Source of the DNA: Vanrija pseudolonga
Taxonomy: Eukaryota; Basidiomycota; Tremellomycetes; Trichosporonales; Trichosporonaceae
NCBI RefSeq assembly: GCF_020906515.1
Contig: NC_085849.1
Location: 4,588,001 to 4,652,000 of the forward strand
Direction of reading: 5' to 3'
Length of the DNA: 64,000 bases
The notes under the pieces were generated by a model, which saw only the letters and a list, made by a program, of their open reading frames with translations, did not search any database and had not been told where the DNA came from. Made by a program: the position numbers and the translations under genes. Below are positions 49,146 to 60,247 of the stretch, in pieces (positions within the stretch are counted from its first letter, which is position 1; each line of letters opens with the position of its first letter).

Positions 49146-51598
49146 CTACACACGCCACACCTCGCTCCGTGCACGCTCCCACACGCTGTGCTCGGCCACA
49201 CCGCCATCCATCTCCACGTCGCCGTCGCCCAGCACCTCCGGTGGCGTAGGGTGGATCGTCAGCTTGGCAAATGTGCCGCCGGCGTGGGGCTTGGACAAGT
49301 GTCCGGGGTTGACCACAAGCGACGAGTCGATCACCTGGCGGGTTAGCGCTGATGAGGCACCCATCACCCACCTTTGAGAAGTGCTTCAGCTTGCTGGGCA
49401 GGATGAGCACATCTGGCGCCGACTCGGGCAGCCGCAGCAGGTTCCAGTGCGTCACGTCGAGGTTGACTTCGTGCGAAACGTTCTCTGGCGCCGGGAACAG
49501 GGGGTAGAAGTGTCGCTGGCCAAGTACATGCCGGACAGCGTTGGCGATCGCGTCGCCCTGCGGGTTGCCGCCGGCTGGCACGCTCGGATCGGGGTCGGCT
49601 TCCTCGGCGCGCTGGAACACCTCCTCTCGGCGGAGATGGAACAGCACGTCGGTGGACGCGAGCGCGATAGAAATCTCGTTGATCGAGAAGGTGCAGGGGT
49701 TGGGGAGGAGCTTGACTTTCTGCAGAGGTTAGCAGGTAGCTTGTGGGAGGTGAACCTGCCTTGCTCAGACCTAAGCCCTCGCGCTCCAGCATCGCCTGCG
49801 GGTACGCCACATGCCTGCTGATGAGGTCCTTGACGCTGGGGATGAGAATGACGATCGTGGCAGGCGACACCTCGTTGATGCGTGCAATGCGCGACGCAAT
49901 CTGCTCGCGGAAGATTTCTGTGGGCGAGGACGTGATCTTGCCGTTGAGAATGTGCGGGTGGGACGCGTCGACGAAGGGGCCGAGCTGGAGTCAGACGTGT
50001 TGGGGGCGGGAGTACGTACCAGAATCACAACATCAGGTCTCTCGTCGCACGCCACGTCTACCAATGCGTCGAGGGGCTCGTAGTCGAGGTTGTCTTCGAG
50101 CGTGTACGGGCCAGCAGCGACGTGAACGGAGATGGGCAGGCCGCCCAACCGGTCGCTCTGCTGGAACTCAACCAGCTCAGACTTCAGCGATTGCAGGGGC
50201 TGCAGTGCGGCGGGCTGGTGGGTTAGAAAACCAACAGCATGTTCCACCCACCATGAGCACCTCCTCGACCACAAACGCGTCACCACCGCCGTTCTTGCCC
50301 TTGACGCAGACAATCGCGCCAGGGTAGACGCCGAAGCCGCGCACACCCGGCGCACCACCGCGCACCTTGAGCACGCCTGGCGGGGCAAAGGTCAGCTGGA
50401 CGAGCTTGCCGCCACCAATCATGCGGCTGGGCTGGAGGTACAAGCTCGCGGCCGTCGCCTTGTTATTGTCTGTCGGCGGGGACAGGATACGGCCAACAGT
50501 GTAGATGACGTCGTCGGACACCAGGCTCGGGTCGCCAAAGTCGGTGAGGCCGTAGTCCTGGATCATGTTCTCGGCATACTGGTCAATCTGCTCGTCGAGC
50601 GCCTCGGACCGCGCGCTAATCTTTTCAAACATGTAGCGGTAGTCCCAGTCTTTTGGGTCCTCGGTGGCAGAGAGCTTGACGCGGGCGCGGGTGGTGTGCT
50701 CTGGAACCCCAGTGCTGGCCGACAGCTGGCCGTTGAGGGTTTCGACGAGCGAGTGGGGGTTGGCGCGGTGCGCGAACGGCTGGGGAGGCTGGGCGGTCAG
50801 GCTGGAGGTGTGAGTGGATGCTTTACAAAGACGTCTCGACAGCCACTCACAGACTAGGTCCTTCGCCGCCGCTGACGGGCGAGGAAGGAGCGCTGCCCGA
50901 CTTGCCGACTGGCGTGACGGCCGGCGCGGTGAGGCGGCTCGGGCCAGCACCGGCGCGGTAGCTGCTCGTAGTGGGGTTGGGGATGAGGAGCGAGCGCGAC
51001 GGCGTCGCGAACCCACCAGGCGAGGGGAGGTTGGCGTTGGTGCCGACGTTGGAAAGGCGCGAGGTGGCAGATGTCTTTGGCCTCACGGGCGTCGAGTGGA
51101 GATCACTGCGGGTGTCAGCTGGGGCTGCTCCCGCCGAGGAAGGTCGGGTGGTAGTTGACGACGCGTCGGTCGCCTCGGCGTCGTTCCACCACCTCCTGCA
51201 CACTACTCACAAGGGCAACCCGTCCATCCCGCTCGCCGCCTTGCGCCTCACACCGGCCGACTTCTCGGCGATGGGCGTGGCCTGCGCCGCAGCAGCCTTG
51301 GCCTGGCTCTCGCGCTGGATCTCCTTGCGCAGCTCGCGCGCAACGTCAATGTTGAACTTGGACAGCTTGGCGCGCAGCCCTGCGGGGCGGGAAAGGAGGA
51401 AGGCCTCGTACTTGAACCACAGGTCCTGGGCACTCAGGCCAAAGACACGGAGGATGGACAGGCCTGGAAGTGTGAGCTGGGTCTCGGTCGGCGCTTTGGA
51501 CGCGACTTACACTCTGCCATGACGTCTGGGTGCTCTTGCACTGCATCTTTGAAGAGAGATGCTAGTTGCTGCTGGGATGCAGCCTCTGGTGTTGCCAT
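49146..51598 (-). CDS. POL12: DNA polymerase alpha subunit B
   Basis: Eight exons (51598-51511, 51463-51211, 51105-50851, 50801-50252, 50214-50021, 49985-49760, 49719-49372, 49334-49146), exactly 700 aa. An N-terminal helical domain (QQQLASLFKDAVQEH, LSILRVFGLSAQDLWFKYEA) and a Ser/Pro-rich linker precede an OB fold (YRYMFEKISARSEALDEQID, GFGVYPGAIVCVKGKN) and an inactive calcineurin-like phosphatase domain (LPISVHVAAGPYT, RPDVVILLGPFVDASHP, IVILIPSVKDLIS, LLPNPCTFSINEI, SAPDVLILPSKLKHF). Pol12 tethers the catalytic subunit of primase-polymerase at origins. The 40-bp intron at 49720-49759 has a GC donor (AAG/GCAGGT); only this junction keeps frame and the LGLSK + KVKLLPNPC match. Confidence 0.92.
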
Positions 51599-51915
51599 GT
51601 CGTCGAGCTCGCTGTCGCTGTCGTCGTTGTCGTCGATGTCGAGGATGGAACAAGAACAATGCGAGTTGACTGTTTTTGTGCTTTCCTGTCGCGTCTCGAA
51701 AGCGCGTCGCGCGTTTCATTGCACCCAGTTAGTCGCGTCAACTAGGGCGTGTGTAATTTATGTCACCCACTTTAGCACATGGAATGCACGTTGTGACCAC
51801 GTGTCACATCTTCAAATCTTCCGGCCCTACTCGGACCGGGGCGAGATGCAAGCAGCAATCAACTCGCGTGCACTTTGGACTCTCTCTCCTCAACTCTCTA
51901 CTCGCTGCAACAGCC
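51599..51915. other. Divergent promoter, POL12 / Zn2Cys6 gene
   Basis: No gene. ACGCGTCGCGCG-like sequence at about 51705 contains ACGCGTC-type words, as in MCB sites of S-phase genes (AAAGCGCGTCGCGCGT), which would fit POL12; this is a weak inference. Confidence 0.35.
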
Positions 51916-54900
51916 ATGGACGACGACGACAAGACATCTTCGCCGCAAGATGATCGTGATGGCGATGACGACTCGAGGAAGCAGAGTAACCGTGAGTAAC
52001 TTTCTCCCGGCACCTCGGTCGACGTTGCGTTGGCAACTGGCTCGCAAAGCGGCAAAGCGGTTTATTGCTCCACTCTGAGACGTCGGCGCCGGAGGCCGGA
52101 ACATGGAGATGGGATGATTGTTGACGCTTTATCTTTGCAATCGCGATGATACAGGAGCATGCGTGAGTTTCCTGGTGTTGCTAGACCGCCAGCTCACCCC
52201 CGCAGGACTTTTGCCACCGCATGAAGATGAAGTGTATCGGAAAGGAGAACCCCCCGTGCAACCGCTGCAGGCAGTCGGGTCACCAGTGCACATTTGACGG
52301 CCCGCGCAAGTCCAAGGCATCCAAAGTGGAGGAGTTAGTCGCTTTACCTTCAGCTTGCTGACCCGCCCAGCCGGCTCAAGGTCGTCGAGGAGCAGATGAG
52401 CGTCGTGCAGTCTTCCCTCTCCGAGCTCATCTCGCTCCAACGGGCGAGTCTGCAGCACCAGCAGGAGCATAGTGGATCGCGCCATGGGTCGCACGAACCG
52501 ATTTCAAGAGGTGGGTAGAGCTTCCAGCAACTTGGCTGACCCATTCAGACCGCCGCCGCGACGACCCCTACCCCGTCCCGCAACCCATCTTGAACGTCTA
52601 CGAAGGAAGGCACTCGTCGAGCTCCTTCCAGCCGGCTGCCACATCCTCCCATCCTCCTCCGACGCAGGGTTACAACCCCTCGCCTCTCCGTGGAGAGTGG
52701 TCAGCTGACGGCCGCCCGTCTTCCCGCTCTGGCGTCCACCGTCCGCCCTCACAAGCCGAGGACAATTCCGGTGTGCCTTCCGACGAGGACGAAGACGAGC
52801 CGCTCGAGCCCTCGGCTGTCATCTTCAACAACATGCTCTCCTTAGCTGAGGCTGCGCGTCTCAAGGCCGATGGCCACTACGAGAAGGACAGCGACCTCAC
52901 ACCCGAAGAGGTCAAGCGCCAGAGCTTGGCCAAGAGCCGGACGCACCTCTTCGACTACACCGTCGAGGGGGATGAGCGCAGTCGCAAACGCGCAAGGTTG
53001 TCTGGCGACGCTGGGTCAGCACACGCCAAGGTCATGCACCTCCAGCGACCTGACTACATCCATCCGTTCCCCGACCCGGTCGAGAAGGGCATTGTGACGG
53101 AAGACGAGGGCCGCGAGTTGTTCCAAACGTAGGTGTACCGGGCCCTCTACCCAGTCCCTACCTACTCACGCCCCCAGGTTCATGGAAGGCGGTCTCGTCT
53201 ACGTCCCTATCCTGCAGGAGGACTATGACACCTGGGACAGTGTCCGCCGTCGATCGCCATTCCTCCTCAGTGCAATGATTGGCATTGGCTGCAAGATTCG
53301 TGACTCGGGCAAGCCCCCCAGCGATCTGCAGAAGAAGCTGAAGGGACATGCCGAGTCGATCGGTGGGTAGCCCGCATGGTTCGAAGCTGACCCATTCAGG
53401 TATGAACACACTCTTCACGCCTGTGGCACAGATCGAGGTGCTCCAGGGGATGAGTGAGGTTTCATTGTCTGGTATTCGCTAACCTTACCAGTCTTGCTTG
53501 CATCCTGGGGCGATACCAGCTGGCGTCCTGGAGGTCACGCCGTCCGCATGGGGTGAGTTGGAAAGCGAGTTTCAGCGGCTAACTCTGAAAGCATGGACAT
53601 GGGACTCTATCGCTGCCTTCCTTACCTCGCCCAGTGCGGGATGGGCGGCGGCAAGCCTGCTTCCGAGCTTCAGGAGGAGCGCCCGCTCGTGGTTGGTGCA
53701 AGGTGCTGGCTCTCGGTAAGTGGTGTCGACAACGCATACTTGCACCACTGACGTTCACCAGCTGTACAAGACAGAGTTTGAAATGGCGTTCAACCTGGGC
53801 AGACCAGCCTTGTTCGCCGCCGAAGACACAATCAAGCACTGCCGCTGGTTCCTCGAGCACCCCCTCTCGATCCAGTCGGATGTGCGGCTCGTCTCCACGT
53901 GTGAACTGCTCACACTGCGAAGTGGGTCACCTGTTCTTGACGGACGCATCTGACCCATTCAGTTCCGATGCACCAGCCATTCTCCATCTGGCCAAGTGCG
54001 ACACGGATTCCCGACATCGACGACAGAATCCAGGAGGCCAATGATAGCTTTGTAACGTGGTTCAAGCATTGGGATGAGCATTTCAGTGAGTTGGCTTCGA
54101 GATCACCGTGAACCACAAGCTGACTTCTCAGCAAAAATCGGTGTTGAGAAAACGACCTTTATGCGTGAAAGCCGTACGTCGCTACTAAGTCCGGCCACTG
54201 ACCACAACAGTGTTGACCCAGTACTCCCATGCGGTGCTGCACACCAACTGTCGCATTCTCCACGGAGTACGATCACGCCGTGACCTGTCTCTCCTCTCGG
54301 AGCGCAGAGTCGACCAGCTGAAGCATGCCTTGCACTGCGCGGAGACCCTTGTCAGCATGCCTCTCCGCAGCGTCGGCTACAAGGCAAACTTCACGAAGGG
54401 TAGGTCCCTGGCTCCCGCACTTGACCTAACGCCCCAGCCAACCACTACACCCACGTCGGTGTCGCCTTCGCGGCCCGCCTCATGATCCGCCTTGCGTCTC
54501 TGATGCCTGAGGCTGTTGGCGACCTTGCCCAGATCGCCGATGACCTGGAGGCCGTAACCGATCTCTTGGCTGCTGGTGGGTCGCTTTGCTGGAAGTACTG
54601 CTAACCCGCCCAGTCCCTGGCTATCAGTTTGCTCAGCAGATCCGCGACCTGATCCAGCGCGCGCGACGCAAGCACATCCTGCCCCCCGCGTCCAAGCGAT
54701 CGACATCGCCCGCCTCGGGTTCTGCTCAACAAGGTGGGGTCGCGGCATCAGAGGCCCTGCGGTCGCCCGGTGGTGGTCCTGGAAAAGGCCGTGTGAAGGA
54801 ACTCGCGAGCAACGCTCCGTCCACCGCTGGCGACTCTGTCACGGCATTCACTCCCCCCGAAGGGTTCCCTCTCGACTTCTTCTACGCCGAGCAGTTATTC

Positions 54901-55149
54901 AGCACAGTGCCGGATCTCGCAACTGTGGGTGCTTGGCTTTGACCTCCTCACTGACCTACACAGAACTTTGAAATGCCCCAACTGACCGCCACGCCTGGCG
55001 GCGCCATCGAGCCAGTGTACAACCTCGACTCGTGGTTCCCGTACCCGGCTCTCGACTCGGACGGTTCAATGAACATTGGCATCCAGAGTGGCCAGCCGGG
55101 CACGCAGCTCAACCAGGACCTGGCAAGTGGAGGCAGGATGATCTGGTAA
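51916..55149 (+). CDS. Zn2Cys6 transcription factor with fungal-specific domain, 16 exons
   Basis: Sixteen exons from 51916 to the TAA at 55147-55149 join to 834 aa. The acidic start (MDDDDKTSSPQDDRDGDDDS) leads to the zinc cluster RACDFCHRMKMKC, then IGKENPPCNRCRQSGHQC (C-x2-C-x6-C-x7-C-x2-C-x6-C). The first ligand is encoded by an 8-nt exon (52155-52162). A coiled coil follows (RLKVVEEQMSVVQSSLSELI). The middle domain has ELFQTFMEGGLVYVPILQED, SWGDTSWRPGGHAVRMG and MDMGLYRCLPYL, i.e. the fungal_trans pattern of Tea1/War1-like factors. Further exons give helices (LTQYSHAVLHTNCRIL) and a C-terminal activation-like tail. Most introns are 36-48 bp; intron 1 is 163 bp. Target genes unknown. Confidence 0.85.
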
Positions 55150-55379
55150 TGGCGACATTGCCGAGATTGGGGTGGCGGCCCCGGTGCCGACATATCGGAC
55201 CGCGGGGCGATAGGTTTTGTTTTCCTGTCCATGCATGACGTGTATCCGCCAAGATACTGGGCATGGGCATGCATTAGTGGCTTGGTAGATCCGAGTGCGT
55301 GTCGCGGCCGCCGGCGGCATGCACGCCGCCGATATCACTGCTGCGGATGAGTACAAAAGGTGGCCAGTGACCATGGACA

Positions 55380-56477
55380 ATGTCGACATCACCCGTCACC
55401 ATGACCACCGACACCCCCACCCACGCCAAGCCCCAGCTGACACTGCTGACTGGAGCATGCGGCCTCGTCGGCTCGCGCACGCTGCAGCACCTGCACGCAA
55501 AGGGCTTCAACCTTGTCGCGACCGACATTGTCCCGCCCAAGGAAGGCACGCTGCCGCCCGGCATCCCGTTCATCCAAGCCGACCTCACCAAGCCCGAGGA
55601 CGTCGACAAGCTCTTCGACTACCCCGGACCCACTCCTTCAGCGAACGCCCCACCACCGGCCTACGACTTTGCAATGTCGCACACCTCGAACGCCGAGCAC
55701 CGGCCCACGGCGTTCGACGCGGTCGTGCACATCTCGGCCATTGCGTGGCTTCCCGCCGGCAAGACGCTCGACGCGCGCACATGGCACGCGAACAACGTCG
55801 TCGGGAGCTACAATGTCGTCCGGACCGCCGCGGAGCGCGGCGTGCGTAACATCGTGCAGGCTAGTAGTATGAACGCGCAGGGCGTGAGCTACACCATTCC
55901 CGGACGGAACACGTTTGACGGGTTCCCGATGAGCGAGGGAACGACGAGGCGACCGGTGAGTGCCATGGCCGTCGCAGTTTAGGTCCAGGAAGCACGCTGA
56001 CGCCCGCGCCAGATGGACCCGTACGGGCTCAGCAAGCACGAAGCCGAGATCCAAGCCGACTCGGTCGCGTTCCTGTGCCCGTGGACGCGGATCGCGACAC
56101 TGCGGTACCACTTCGTGACGGAGAGCTACGAGACGGCCTGGCCGCTGATCACGGCGCGTGATGTCTTCTCCTGGGTGTCGTATGACGCGTGTGCGCGCGC
56201 CGCCGAGTGTGCCCTCACGGCGCCGCCTGGCGCGTTCACCGGGCACGAGATCTTCCATATCGTCGCGCCTGAGATTGCGTGGGAGGGAGGGTTGGAGGAG
56301 GTGGAGAGGCGCAAGGTTGGCGACGCGGTCGGGGAGAGGCCGGGCACGGTCGATCTGCTGCGCCGGTACTGGCCTGGCATTCGCATTGACGAGGCGTACT
56401 GGGCCTCCAACCCGCGCCGCGCGGTCTGGATGAGCGACAAGGCAGAGCGCGTGCTAGGGTGGAAGCATGACGGCTAG
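55380..56477 (+). CDS. NAD-dependent epimerase/dehydratase (extended SDR)
   Basis: Exons 55380-55955 and 56013-56477, 346 aa. The nucleotide loop is TLLTGACGLVGSRTLQHL (GxxGxxG), with an acidic residue at the end of strand 2 (VATDIV), favouring NAD. AVVHISAIAW, NNVVGSYNVVRTAAERGV and SSMNAQG follow, and the catalytic pair YGLSKHEAE (YxxxK). The C-terminal half has RYHFVTES and FHIVAPEIAW. This is an extended short-chain dehydrogenase of the sugar-nucleotide epimerase/uronate dehydrogenase-like type. Substrate unknown. A second in-frame ATG at 55401 (MTTDTPTHAK) is an equally good start. Confidence 0.85.
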
Positions 56478-56480
56478 AAT

Positions 56481-56851
56481 CTATGCATCGTGTGGTAGGG
56501 TCACCCTGTCCGAGGGGAAGAAGACGTACAGCCCAACGCTGGCGAGGGCCGCGCCGAGGATGAAGAGCAGGCCGGCCAAGAGGAACACGCCCTCGCCGGC
56601 CTTGATCCCGCCCCACACGAACAGGGCCGCGCAGACGCCGATGAGGAAGACCTTGCGCTCGTAGTTGCCCCATGTCCAGGTACTGAACGGGTTGATGTCG
56701 TCGGTGAACGCTGAAGCGTTGGGGAGGTACGCCTCGGGGATCCACGAGCTGATGCGGCCTCAGCCGTGCTGGCCGCCACTGAGACTCACCGATCACCGAC
56801 CTCCGCCTCCACGGCCACGGCGATCTCGGGGTCCTGCGTGCGCTTGGGCAT
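56481..56851 (-). CDS. Small two-helix membrane protein, paralogue 1
   Basis: Exons 56851-56790 and 56748-56481, 109 aa. N-terminal soluble stretch (MPKRTQDPEIAVAVEAEVGD), then SWIPEAYLPNASAFTDDINP and FSTWTWGNYERK, followed by two hydrophobic helices: VFLIGVCAALFVWGGIK and GVFLLAGLLFILGAALASVG, ending LYVFFPSDR. It is homologous to the two genes that follow (NPF.TWT..N...K, GG/AG-rich second helix, GLY at the membrane exit). Its stop is 4 bp from the convergent epimerase stop, leaving essentially no 3' spacer. No known family recognised. Confidence 0.75.
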
Positions 56852-57050
56852 GGTGGGTGGAGCGGACGAAGCAGTTTGTTGACTGGTGAGATGTACGAGA
56901 CGAGCTCGAGACGGCGAGGGGAGGCAATAACACAGCATGGCGGCCGCGCGGGGAGAGGTCACGTGCCAAGACGCGGCGACACGCCACTAGCAGCACCGCA
57001 CGGTCGAGGGGCAAACACGTCCACTTTCCTATCTATGTAGAACAAGACCC

Positions 57051-57412
57051 CTATGCTTCGTTCTCCTCGGGGGTAACGTGGTTCAAGGGGATGCGGGCGT
57101 ACAGACCGGCGCCGACGAGGAGACCGCCAAGAACCAAGCCGATCGCGGCGAAGAGATACTGCCCCAAGTCGACCTGCACCGCGCCCCAGAAGCACACAAA
57201 GTTGCCGCCTATGAGTAGAATGGCCTGGTGTTAGTCGTGCAGCGAGAGAGAGAGAGCGATACCTTGGCCTTGGCGTTGTGCTTTGTCCACGTGGCGAACG
57301 GGTTGAGGGGGTGGCGCGGAGGCGGGACCTCGGGGTCGCTGACCAGCAGCGGGGTGGACGCGCTGGGGTCAGCTTCGGTGCTGACTTCGGGCCTCAGTGC
57401 TGATTTAGACAT
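57051..57412 (-). CDS. Small two-helix membrane protein, paralogue 2
   Basis: Exons 57412-57263 and 57224-57051 (38-bp intron), 107 aa. MSKSALRPEVSTEADPSAST, PLLVSDPEVPPPRHPLNPFA, TWTKHNAKAK, then helices AILLIGGNFVCFWGAV and YLFAAIGLVLGGLLVGAGLY, ending ARIPLNHVTPEENEA. The PLL...EVPPPR...LNPFATWTK segment is shared with paralogue 3 almost position for position. The PLL plus acidic run could be a sorting signal (dileucine-like), which is inference. Confidence 0.78.
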
Positions 57413-57561
57413 GATGAGTGGGTGAAGAAGCCAAGTTGGTCGCCACTCGCGCTGCGTGAAGTAGTCTCGGTCATATGTATCATGGTACATTCCGCCCTAG
57501 CCAGTGATGGCACCACCTGCGACTACAGCTCAGGAGCAACCACTTCCCTCCCCGGTAATCC

Positions 57562-57923
57562 TTATACATTACTGCTCTGGATAGGTACGCTGCGGTCAGA
57601 CGGAATCGGCGCGTAAAGCCCGCCGCCGACGAGAGCGCCGCCAATGATAAACCAGAGCGCAGCGAGGGCGTACTTGCCCTCGTCGGCCTTACCCGCGCTC
57701 CAGATGACGAGGACATAGGTACCGAAGAGGAGGAGCACGAGCTGAAATCAGCGCCAGGGCGGTAGAGCCTCGTTACCTTAGGCTTGGAGTTGTCCTTTGT
57801 CCAGCTCGCCCAGGGGTTGAGGAGTCTAAGCCGCGGGGGGACCTCAGCCTCATCAAGTAGCGGCGTGGATGTGGTGGGGTCGGAGTCCGTGCCGACTTCG
57901 TGGGGCGGCGGTGCTTTCGACAT
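57562..57923 (-). CDS. Small two-helix membrane protein, paralogue 3
   Basis: Exons 57923-57777 and 57741-57562 (35-bp intron), 108 aa. MSKAPPPHEVGTDSDPTTST, PLLDEAEVPPRLRLLNPWAS, WTKDNSKPK, then helices LVLLLFGTYVLVIWSAG and YALAALWFIIGGALVGGGLY, ending APIPSDRSVPIQSSNV. Intron position (after KPK/KAK) is the same as in paralogue 2. The 40 bp before the start codons of 2 and 3 also match (CACTCATC directly before ATG; GTGGCGAC further up), so the duplication included the promoter. Confidence 0.78.
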
Positions 57924-58279
57924 GATGAGTGGATGAAGCCAGGTTTCGTCGCCACTGGCGATGTCTAAAGTAGCCTCGGAGCATATCACACCTGCATCAG
58001 TAGTGCTTCTGGTCACGTCATTGAGGCGCGCAGCTCTTCTGTCCCAGTCGTGTCATGTAGGTGGTTGGTGTGAAGCTAGTGGCAACTTTGGTGATGGTGG
58101 CACCCCCAGCTGCTGATGCAAACCCGAGCTCGTCTGGAATGATGCGCTGCAGACAAACATTGACATCCCCACTACTTGATAATTTCATCCCTTTCACATC
58201 GGTGTGCACTTCCTTGCACTGGTCTCGTCTCCTCCCTGTGCCCCAGACCCCTCACGCTCCTTGCAGCCCCAACCCCTCC
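57924..58279. other. Intergenic region, small membrane protein / Atg22-like gene
   Basis: No gene; promoter of paralogue 3 and 3' flank of the Atg22-like gene. Confidence 0.4.
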
Positions 58280-60247
58280 TTAGCTCTTCTCAATCACAGC
58301 AACAGTCTCCAGCTCGACGCGTTGCGCCTGCTCGGCACGCTGGCGGTCCGAGTAAAGCTCCTTGGCCTCGCGCTCCAGGACTGCGGGTCAACACTGCCAC
58401 TAGCCACTAGCGGTGCACTTACATTTCGCGTTGTCAATCTTGGCCTGCTCGACGTTGACAAGGCAGGCGAAGAAGACGCCGAGGGCGCCAAGGCCGACGA
58501 GGAACCAGTACGCCACGCGGCTGTTGCCGTTGGCGCGGGCGATGATGGCCGAGCAGATGAACGGTCCGGTGAAGCCCGAAGTGCGCGAGATGGTGTTGAA
58601 AAGAGCGAAGAAGAGGTAGACCTTTGGCGCGGGGACCACCTCGGAGATCATGGTGATGGCATACGAGCCCCAGGCGGCGGTGAGAAGGTTCCAGCACGGG
58701 AGAACGTAAAATTCCCAAGCTGACATGGTCAGTTGGTGCATGTGGCTCACACTCACTGTTGTGGAAACCAATCTTGGTCGTCCAGAGGCCGAGACCGCCC
58801 CAGATGATGCTGCCTGGTCAGTCGTGGCGAATCATACCACTCACGGTCCAATCGCAGCACATCCGCCAAAGATCATGAAGGAGCGGATCTTGATCTTGAA
58901 GCGCTTCTGGAGGAGCAGAACAATGACCGTGCCAGTGCCTCCCGCGACATCGCCGAGGAGGTTGAACGCCGAGTTCTTGACCGGGTCAAAGTTGATGTGC
59001 TCGGCTTGGAGGAGGGAGGTGATGCCCCACTGTGTGCCCGCAGCCTCGGAGATGAGAGCGTACGCGATAAGGTAAAGAAGCGCATGCTTGAGGTGACGAA
59101 TGTCCTTGACAGCCCGCCAGACCTGGGTCGGGCCGACCTGCCAGAGCTTCTGGCCTTCGGGAAGTTCTTGGCCGGGGCGGAAGCGCTGGACCAGGAAGAA
59201 GGGGACGCAGCAGAGGAGGATGAGGGCGCCAAAGTATCCGAGGAGGACCTGGTACGCCTTGATCACAACGTCGTCGGCCGTGCTGTTCTTGGTCACGCCC
59301 CATGAGATGCCGATGGCGACAGCGTAGAAGATGACGACGAGCGCCGAGCCGGTGATGTTGGACAAGTTGTACAGCTTGGACCGCTCGTACTGATCCAGGA
59401 AGTCATGTTCCTCCGGCCTGGCGTCAGCGTGGGTTTGGGGTGGTGGCCCTTACGTCTTGGTTCCCAGCAACACCTCCTGCTCCGACTTGAGGACCTCTGG
59501 CAGGTTGCGAGCGAGGGAGGGGAACGTCGCCTGGTAGAAGGTGACTGAGAGGTTGTAACCGAGCGAGCCGACCACGACGAGGCCGTTGGCAACCTGCCAC
59601 AGGTGTGGCTGGGTGATGCCGATGAGCGCAAAGGTGGCGATCGTGGCCAAGGCAGTTCCGCCTAGGGTGAGTTGCGTTCACACAGACTACACTCACCCAT
59701 GAGGATCATGGGACGCCAGGTACCGTAGTCGGCACACGCACCCATGACGAGCATCATGACGAGGTTGACGGCGAAGATGATGCCGTTGATGTCGAGCAGG
59801 TACGAGTTGACTGGTGGTGTGAGTGATGAAACTTTACATACACTTACTCGGCATCCTCCTGCCACCCCAGTGGAGGAAGCCATCGGGGAAGGCCATGGTC
59901 ATGAGCTTCATGCGGAGACTGCCGCCCTGGCTGCCCACGGCTGCGATCATCAGTGCATGTCCCTCATGTCTTGGCTTGTTATTCCACTTACGCGACCCAT
60001 TGATCTGGAAGTCTAGTAATGTCAGCAAATGGCACCACCCGCGCATTCACGCACAAAAGATAAGGAAAGTCAAATACTCCCACTTGCTCGTCGGAATACG
60101 GTCACCCGTGAGCGGGATGACGGTCTGCTGCTCGATAATGGCGAGACCGGCCGTGTCGTGTCCGACCGTGCGGATCGCCTTGTCGGCGTCATTGTCAACT
60201 ATCGACTCGACGTGGGTGATTTCAAGGTCCTTGTCGTTGCCCGCCAT
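58280..60247 (-). CDS. Atg22-like major facilitator
   Basis: Nine exons from the ATG at 60247 to the TAA at 58280-58282. The N-terminal 70 aa are soluble and acidic (MAGNDKDLEITHVESIVDND). About twelve hydrophobic helices follow. The C-terminal half has the Atg22 layout: IWGGLGLWTTKIGFHN, WEFYVLPCWNLLTAAWGSYA, ISEVVPAPKVYLFFALFNTI, SRTSGFTGPFICSAIIARAN, then GNSRVAYWFLVGL. The tail is a charged helix (EREAKELYSDRQRAEQAQRV). Yeast Atg22 exports amino acids from the vacuole after autophagy. Basidiomycetes carry several Atg22-like proteins, so orthology is not claimed. Exon 2 is a 21-nt micro-exon (59992-60012) encoding YFQINGS. Confidence 0.78.
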
